Source: Spirochaetaceae bacterium
GTDB lineage: Bacteria > Spirochaetota > Spirochaetia > Treponematales > Breznakiellaceae
Assembly (NCBI GenBank): GCA_031284085.1
Contig: JAITAM010000020.1
Span: 1-10,102, forward strand
DNA: 10,102 nucleotides
Direction: 5' to 3'
The notes under the pieces are model-generated. The model was given only the letters and a program-made list of their open reading frames with translations, was not told the DNA's origin and did not search any database. Both the position numbers and the translations under genes were made by a program. The first letter of the stretch is position 1; the number at the start of each line of letters is the position of its first letter. Positions 5,730 to 10,102 of this stretch are shown here, piece after piece.

Positions 5730-7397
5730 TTATCGTGCTGGGTATAACTTTTCCAAATCGTTGAGGACTCGCTGTCCACCAGCTCGCAACCAATCCCGCA
5801 CATAGCTGTCATAACCAGTATCAACCGGTCGTATACCGGTGATAATTTCGGTAAATGCCTGTAGAGTGATTTTTTGCAATGAAGCGTCAGCATCGATCAA
5901 ACTTTGTGGCCATACCGCACCCAGAATGCTCTCTATAAGAAAGCCATTAGGCACATAATTATTCATAATAATATACATAGAACCTTCATTGGAGTACTGT
6001 CCCCACAATCCGTACGCGTCAGTACTTTTGTTCTTACCGGCAGCAAAATCCAGTATTTGGTTGTACCGACTAACAAGGTTAGTCGGCATTCCTTGCGGCG
6101 AGTTTTTATCAAAAGCTGCTTGAAGTAAGGGCTGATAATTCGTTTCCAGCGGCTCGTTAATCCACGTGGGAGCAAATCGATACTGTTCATCAGCATCATA
6201 GACTGCATATACTTCATCGGACATATACGGATTGACAGTCCGATTATACAGGTTAAACATTTTGATTAGAACTTCTGGATTCTTGTGTTTAGCACTGATC
6301 ACTGTAATATCGCCTCCTGCAACATTACTTGGATAGCCAATTTTAGGACTATAACCACTTTGTTGAGGAATTGGATAAGGATGGGCGGTAACACCGGATG
6401 CAGTATAAAGTCCATTCCATGGCCACCACGTACCCCATTGCAAGCCATACTCCATACCCACCCGACCTGAGGCAATATCGTCAGCGATTTTATTCACATC
6501 TTTTACCGTAAATTCAGGATCAATAAGACCTTCTTTATACATCTGTGCTAAAATACGCAAAGCCTCTTTAACCCGAGGATCGAGGTAGGCATAGGTCATC
6601 TTACCATCTGCGCCTCGGTAATACATAACATGAGTATATGCCGGTACGCCAAATGCACTTAATAAGCCATTAATATGTCCAAAATTATCATCAACGAGCC
6701 GGTTATGTAATGCCAGGCCATAGGTATCGTTCTTACCATTTTTATCCGGATCGTTGAAGGTAAACGCGCGGGCAATAGCAATCATCTCATCCACTGTAGT
6801 TGGTGCTTTGAGTCCCAGATTTTTAAGCCAATCATCACGGATCCACAAAAGCGAGGCGAATTGTCGGTTATCATTAAGCGGTGGAATACCGTAAAGCTTG
6901 CCATCAACAGAGGCGTAGTCAAATGCTGATGGGTATTTCTGTTTTATCATTTTCATCCAATCATCGGCATACTGATCGTAAAGGGTAGAAAGATCAGCCC
7001 AAAGACCGGATAAAGCTCCTTGTTCAAAAAGCCGGTAATTAGAAATCCGAAGTACATCCGGTAAATCACCTGCAGCTATTCCCAAAGTTATTTGATTTTC
7101 ATAAGCAAGAGATGCTCCGTCTGCAGAAAAACCCACCGTTAAACTGATACCCAGATCGTCCCGGAATTTACGCGTCCAGATGTTATTCGCGTATGTATCA
7201 CCCTTTTTGAACTGCTGCACCGAAGAAGTACTAATTCCCCATGAAATGGTAACCGGTGGGTTGTACTTACCAACCGGATCAAAGTTTGTTGCTCCACCTC
7301 TCGTTGATGGGGTGGCATTATCCTGTCGACTACCACCGGCGAAGACTATTGTAGTACTCAATACAATATTGAGTACTATCAGATTAAAGTTTTTCAT
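5730..7397 (-). CDS. Extracellular sugar-binding protein of an LplA-like ABC importer
   Basis: The 555-residue protein starts with MKNFN, a hydrophobic core and VFAGG, a secretion signal ending near residue 20. The mature part looks like a large LplA-type solute-binding protein: GIAAGDLPDVLRIS (107-119), VDGKLYGIP (164-172), LLWIRDDWLKNLGLKAPTT (183-201), and DPDKNGKNDTYG (216-227), an Asp-rich loop that resembles a calcium site. It captures sugar outside the inner membrane for the two permeases downstream. Lipid-anchored relatives have a cysteine at the cleavage site, but none is present here, so the protein may be free in the periplasm. The ATG at 7397 has a very strong AGGAGGAG site. It is the first gene of the operon, behind a near-consensus promoter with an overlapping palindrome. 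Two internal perfect hairpins are noted separately. The exact sugar is unknown. Confidence 0.93.
   Translation of the reverse strand: MKNFNLIVLNIVLSTTIVFAGGSRQDNATPSTRGGATNFDPVGKYNPPVTISWGISTSSVQQFKKGDTYANNIWTRKFRDDLGISLTVGFSADGASLAYENQITLGIAAGDLPDVLRISNYRLFEQGALSGLWADLSTLYDQYADDWMKMIKQKYPSAFDYASVDGKLYGIPPLNDNRQFASLLWIRDDWLKNLGLKAPTTVDEMIAIARAFTFNDPDKNGKNDTYGLALHNRLVDDNFGHINGLLSAFGVPAYTHVMYYRGADGKMTYAYLDPRVKEALRILAQMYKEGLIDPEFTVKDVNKIADDIASGRVGMEYGLQWGTWWPWNGLYTASGVTAHPYPIPQQSGYSPKIGYPSNVAGGDITVISAKHKNPEVLIKMFNLYNRTVNPYMSDEVYAVYDADEQYRFAPTWINEPLETNYQPLLQAAFDKNSPQGMPTNLVSRYNQILDFAAGKNKSTDAYGLWGQYSNEGSMYIIMNNYVPNGFLIESILGAVWPQSLIDADASLQKITLQAFTEIITGIRPVDTGYDSYVRDWLRAGGQRVLNDLEKLYPAR
6066..6086 (-). 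other. Perfect 9-bp hairpin inside the binding protein gene
   Basis: CCGACTAAC, then AAG, then GTTAGTCGG on the plus strand forms a perfect 9-bp stem with a 3-nt loop. It lies in codons for PTNLVSR near the C-terminal part of the protein. The role is unknown; it may be chance, mRNA stability or translational pausing. Confidence 0.6.
7352..7378 (-). promoter_or_regulatory. Perfect 12-bp hairpin in codons 7-16 of the binding protein gene
   Basis: TAGTACTCAATA (7352-7363), CAA, and TATTGAGTACTA (7367-7378) form a perfect 12-bp stem with a 3-nt loop. In the mRNA it begins 19 bases past the A of the start codon's first base, inside the signal-peptide codons. A stem this strong so close to the start could slow early elongation or act with the 5' leader hairpin. 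Which of these it does, if either, is inference. Confidence 0.65.
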
Positions 7398-7425
7398 ACT
7401 GCTCCTCCTAAAAATACAATGTTCT

Positions 7426-7463
7426 ATACTACCGGATTTTTGTATTAGAATATCCAGTAGTAT
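7426..7463 (-). promoter_or_regulatory. 5' leader stem-loop of the sugar importer operon
   Basis: ATACTACCGGAT (7426-7437) and ATCCAGTAGTAT (7452-7463) form a 12-bp stem. The single mismatch in DNA is a permitted G-U pair in the transcript. The 14-nt loop is A-rich. It lies between the predicted transcription start (about 7474) and the ribosome binding site (about 7401-7410). The loop contains AATACAA (complement at 7440-7446), which could also pair with TTGTATT just before the ribosome binding site (complement at 7413-7419). It may be an attenuator, mRNA stabiliser or protein-binding site. It resembles no riboswitch class that I recognise. Confidence 0.6.
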
Positions 7464-7473
7464 ATGAAAGCCT

Positions 7474-7489
7474 GTTCATAATTATGAAC
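7474..7489. promoter_or_regulatory. Perfect 16-bp palindrome overlapping the -10 box, likely operator
   Basis: GTTCATAATTATGAAC is a perfect 16-bp palindrome, 8+8 with no spacer. It contains the predicted -10 box of the importer operon and reaches the predicted start of transcription. A dimeric repressor bound here would block RNA polymerase. No regulator gene is present in the window. Confidence 0.7.
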
Positions 7490-7509
7490 TATGAATCATT
7501 AGTTGTCAA
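7481..7509 (-). promoter_or_regulatory. Sigma-70-type promoter of the sugar importer operon
   Basis: On the minus strand, TTGACA (7509-7504) is a perfect -35 box, followed by exactly 17 bp and CATAAT (7486-7481), a five-of-six -10 box. Transcription would start near 7474, about 75 bases before the ATG at 7397. Spacing and position are ideal. Confidence 0.8.
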
Positions 7510-7560
7510 CAAAAAATAATATAAGATTTTAGTCAAATTACAGAGAAATACTTCATTCAG

Positions 7561-7578
7561 CAGGGCGGATGCGCCCTG
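7561..7578 (-). terminator. GC-rich hairpin downstream of ftsH, possible terminator
   Basis: CAGGGCG-GATG-CGCCCTG forms a perfect 7-bp stem with a 4-nt loop, about 110 bases past the ftsH stop and before the importer promoter. It separates the two transcription units. Only a weak T-rich stretch follows on the minus strand, so it may act as a poor intrinsic terminator or as a 3'-end stabiliser. Confidence 0.5.
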
Positions 7579-7686
7579 TTATGACTGAGAAAATATTAAA
7601 ATTTTTTGCAAGTTCTAAAATCGATCGCTCTATAAGGAAAAGAGTCGTATGTGTTAACTACTCACAATGCTGAAATTCAGAACAAA

Positions 7687-9570
7687 TCATAAAGCTGTGA
7701 GCCGTTCTTTTTCAATTATCTCTTGAAATTCCTTTTCATCAAGCGACTCTTTCTCCAAAAGCCGTTCGGCAACAGAAATAAGGAGTTTTTTGTTCATGAG
7801 CAGCTCATTGGTAACGGCACCGTATTGCTTTTCCATTATGCGAGCAATCTCGTTATCAATGTACTGCTGGGTCGCTTCCGAATACTCCCGCTGTAAAAAC
7901 GGCTCTTGCGCCTGCGTACCAAGCATACCGGCTCCGCGGGACGTGAGGGCAACATTCTTAAACCGATCGCTCATGCCGTAGTCGGTGATCATCTTCCGAG
8001 CTATGTCCGCCGCTTTAGTAATATCGTTAGCCGCTCCGGTTGATATTTTCCCAAACATAAGCTCTTCTGCTGCACGCCCGCCTAGAAGCACATTGATCTT
8101 AGAGCGCAGCTCATCCTCCGTCATTAAATAGCGATCCTCTATCGGCATTTGAAGGGTGTAGCCTAAAGCGCCAAAGCCTCTTGGTATAATAGAAATCTTC
8201 TGCACCGGATCCATGCCGGGGGTGAATGCGGCGATTAAAGCGTGTCCCGTCTCATGGAAAGCCACGATCCGCCGCTCATTTTCTGATATAATCCGGTTTT
8301 TCTTTTGTAAACCGGCAACGGTTTTTTCAATAGCCTCTTCAAAATCTTTTTGTATAACCACCTGTCTGCCGGCTCGCACCGCAAGCAGAGCCGCCTCGTT
8401 GACAATGTTTGCCAAATCAGCGCCCACAAAGCCGCTGGTCATCCGCGCTATTGCCTCAAGATCAACCGTCCCTAGCTTTACCGTATTGGAATGGATGCGA
8501 AGAATAGCCTCTCTTCCTTTTACATCAGGCCTGTCCACTAAAACTTGTCTGTCAAAGCGCCCCGGACGCAGCAATGCCGGGTCCAGCACATCAGGACGGT
8601 TGGTCGCGGCCAAGAGAATAAGACCGCTTGTGCCATCAAAACCATCCATTTCAACAAGGAGCTGGTTCAAAGTCTGCTCACGTTCATCGTTTCCACCGCC
8701 TATGTTGTTAATCCTACTTTTACCAATGGCATCAAGTTCGTCAATAAAAATAATACAAGGAGCCTTCATCCGCGCCTGCTTAAAGAGATCACGTACCCGT
8801 GCAGCGCCTACACCGACAAACATCTCCACAAAGTCAGCGCCGCTCATACGGAAAAAGGCTACGTGCGCCTCGCCTGCAACTGCCCGCGCAAGGAGTGTTT
8901 TTCCGGTCCCCGGAGGGCCGACAAGCAGGACGCCTTTGGGAATCTTGCCGCCTATATCCGTGTATTTTTTGGGGTTTCTAAGAAAATCGACGACTTCAAC
9001 CAGCTCGTCCTTTGCCTCGTCTACGCCTGCTACATCAGTAAACCTAGTCAGAATATCGCCTTCGGCAACGATTACCGCCTTGTTCTGCCCCACCGAAAGC
9101 ACGCCGCCGCCCATATTTCCCATGCGCTTCATAAGAAAGCGCCAAATAATAAAGAAAAACACAATAGGCAGAACCCAACTAAAAAAAATACTCAAAAGCG
9201 CATTTCCATCACGAGAAGCGGCATAATAAGATATTTGTCTTTCATCCATAAGCTTAAGCAGTTCCGGATCATTCAATGCAACGGTCCGGTATGCAGTTTC
9301 GGCTGGGACTCGTGTAGTAGGAAACCGCAAAATAGTCGATATTTCTCGTTTCGTACTAGAGAAGCCGGTGAAATAGTTATCAGACAGTTCCACCCGTTTG
9401 ATTTCACCGGAGGCAATTTTACTTTTGAATTCAGAATAGTCTATGGTCGGCTGAGACTTGTTCATAAACATATAGTTAAAGATGCTCATCCCTACAACCA
9501 AAATGGCTACATACACAAGAGAGAATTTCCAACCTTTGAATGGTTTGAGGTCCGGTAGTTTAAGACTCAT
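7687..9570 (-). CDS. ftsH: ATP-dependent zinc metalloprotease FtsH
   Basis: The protein is about 627 residues, normal for FtsH, a hexameric inner-membrane AAA+ protease that extracts and degrades misfolded membrane proteins and some soluble regulators. In order it shows an N-terminal membrane helix (about 14-36), a periplasmic domain, a second helix, Walker A GPPGTGKT (218-225), the pore motif FVGVG, Walker B with DELD (277-280), and the second region of homology [21 protein letters not shown] with arginine fingers Arg335 and Arg338. The zinc site is HETGH (439-443), with Asp516 in TGAANDI as the third ligand. All catalytic residues are present. The open frame extends to an ATG at 9645, but the added residues do not resemble FtsH and the ATG at 9570 (MSLKLPDL) gives the standard N-terminus. 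Neither start has a clear ribosome binding site. Confidence 0.97.
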   Translation of the reverse strand: MSLKLPDLKPFKGWKFSLVYVAILVVGMSIFNYMFMNKSQPTIDYSEFKSKIASGEIKRVELSDNYFTGFSSTKREISTILRFPTTRVPAETAYRTVALNDPELLKLMDERQISYYAASRDGNALLSIFFSWVLPIVFFFIIWRFLMKRMGNMGGGVLSVGQNKAVIVAEGDILTRFTDVAGVDEAKDELVEVVDFLRNPKKYTDIGGKIPKGVLLVGPPGTGKTLLARAVAGEAHVAFFRMSGADFVEMFVGVGAARVRDLFKQARMKAPCIIFIDELDAIGKSRINNIGGGNDEREQTLNQLLVEMDGFDGTSGLILLAATNRPDVLDPALLRPGRFDRQVLVDRPDVKGREAILRIHSNTVKLGTVDLEAIARMTSGFVGADLANIVNEAALLAVRAGRQVVIQKDFEEAIEKTVAGLQKKNRIISENERRIVAFHETGHALIAAFTPGMDPVQKISIIPRGFGALGYTLQMPIEDRYLMTEDELRSKINVLLGGRAAEELMFGKISTGAANDITKAADIARKMITDYGMSDRFKNVALTSRGAGMLGTQAQEPFLQREYSEATQQYIDNEIARIMEKQYGAVTNELLMNKKLLISVAERLLEKESLDEKEFQEIIEKERLTAL

Positions 9571-9652
9571 GGTGTAAATATACTCTTTTTTTATAAATAA
9601 GGGAAGGGCCACAGGCAGGCTAGCAACCGCACTCTGCTTCAACATTATCAGT

Positions 9653-9658
9653 ATTGTA
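9653..9658 (-). promoter_or_regulatory. Possible -10 box (TACAAT) upstream of ftsH
   Basis: TACAAT on the minus strand (9658-9653) is a good -10 box about 83 bp ahead of the preferred ftsH start. No convincing -35 is found at the usual distance. If it is used, the transcript would begin almost at the alternative ATG at 9645, giving either a leaderless long form or a leader of about 75 nt for the preferred start. Confidence 0.3.
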
Positions 9659-9741
9659 TCGAAAATAGACGCACAGTTTTTTGCCTGATAGAAAAAGAGT
9701 ACGCTGTCTTTGGCAGCGGCGCTGAAGTTTAGAGACAGGCT

Positions 9742-9783
9742 GGTTTTAAGATTTCAGGTCGGGGTTTTAAGATTTTGGGTCAA
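9742..9783 (+). repeat. Two imperfect 21-bp tandem repeats
   Basis: GGTTTTAAGATTT starts at 9742 and again at 9763. Each copy is followed by a similar tail, CAGGTCGG in the first and TGGGTCAA in the second. The copies share 17 of 21 bases. The period is two helical turns. The purpose is unknown; protein-binding sites or a short repeat remnant are both possible. Confidence 0.65.
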
Positions 9784-9967
9784 GTTCTTTACCTCCAAGC
9801 AATGATTTATAAGCCAAATGGTATGGAATATGGGCTTTTAGTGGCAGAGGCAGGCCATTAGGTATGCGTTTTACAGACAGGGCAGACTTCAGACACCTTT
9901 GTACTCTGTTCTAAGGCCGCCGCGTGTTTGTCTAGAATAGAATTTTCTCCGACAAAGCTGGAAATCA

Positions 9968-9976
9968 GGTCAGACC
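9968..9976 (-). repeat. GGTCTGACC dispersed element, copy 4
   Basis: The plus strand reads GGTCAGACC here, so the element is on the minus strand as in copy 1, followed by TGATTTCC. Only the nine-base core is conserved relative to copies 2 and 3. Confidence 0.4.
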
Positions 9977-10102
9977 TAGCCTCAAGAAAAAAAAGAGTAA
10001 AAAAAGAACGAAAAACTAAAGCAAAATGCCATGTTTACCCCGTTATCTATGTACCATGTCTTCGCATTATTCGCCACGAGGCCGTACTGATTTAGGTCTC
10101 AC

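Larger units (their letters stand above)
9646..10102. other. Gene-free stretch upstream of ftsH
   Basis: No coding region is supported on either strand. The stretch contains a 21-bp tandem repeat (9742-9783), a minus-strand GGTCTGACC copy (9976-9968) and a striking A-rich run (about 9985-10025). A plus-strand frame starting with ATG at 10026 stays open to the window edge (25 codons) but has no ribosome binding site and cannot be judged. Confidence 0.5.

Noticed and set aside
8213..9558. Two 337-codon plus-strand ORFs opposite ftsH
   Set aside because: They lie antisense to a gene with all catalytic motifs intact, and their translations are Ser/Arg/Pro/Ala-rich shadow sequence with no domain.
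9570..9645. N-terminal extension of FtsH to the ATG at 9645
   Set aside because: The 25 added residues do not resemble FtsH, and the internal ATG gives the standard N-terminus. Kept only as an alternative.
10026..10102. Start of a plus-strand gene at the window edge
   Set aside because: Only 25 open codons, no ribosome binding site and no recognisable motif; it cannot be supported.

Overview
The window most likely comes from a Treponema-type spirochaete. Evidence: the binding protein's N-terminus ends its hydrophobic core in ...VFAGGSRQ, a form I associate with treponemal sugar-binding proteins; the MurJ, FtsH and EamA proteins fit a spirochaete; and base composition is moderate and patchy. 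This is family-level recognition from memory, not a database match, and I do not name a species.

Layout. Positions 1-643 hold no convincing gene. They contain a 23-bp minisatellite (35-281, eleven copies of its core) followed by a GC-rich stretch with degenerate copies of a GGTCTGACC-centred element. A single plus-strand gene follows (644-1618), an EamA/DMT-family membrane transporter. Everything after it is on the minus strand and converges on it. In transcription order these are ftsH (9570-7687), a three-gene carbohydrate ABC importer without ATPase (binding protein 7397-5730, permease 5542-4616, permease 4588-3695), a small DUF503/YlxP-like gene with a doubtful 5' end (3661-3380), and murJ (3286-1736). 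Positions 9646-10102 are non-coding as far as I can see. They carry a 21-bp direct repeat, another GGTCTGACC copy and an A-rich tract.

How the genes fit together. The importer genes form a clear operon: the binding protein captures a sugar or oligosaccharide, and the two LplB/LplC-type permeases form the channel. No ATPase is encoded here, so it presumably borrows a shared MsmX/UgpC-type ATPase from elsewhere. FtsH (membrane AAA+ protease) and MurJ (lipid II flippase) are housekeeping envelope functions. The importer block looks more AT-rich than its neighbours in hand-counted samples, and the damaged-looking DUF503 start lies exactly at its edge. The importer may therefore have been inserted between older genes.

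The most interesting signal is the leader of the importer operon. A near-consensus promoter (TTGACA, 17 bp, CATAAT) has its -10 box inside a perfect 16-bp palindrome. It is followed by a 12-bp stem-loop in the 5' leader, a strong ribosome binding site, and a perfect 12-bp hairpin inside codons 7-16. Two further hairpins lie between the binding protein and the first permease. This looks like a compact, multi-layer control region. I found no clearly new enzymatic or defence system.
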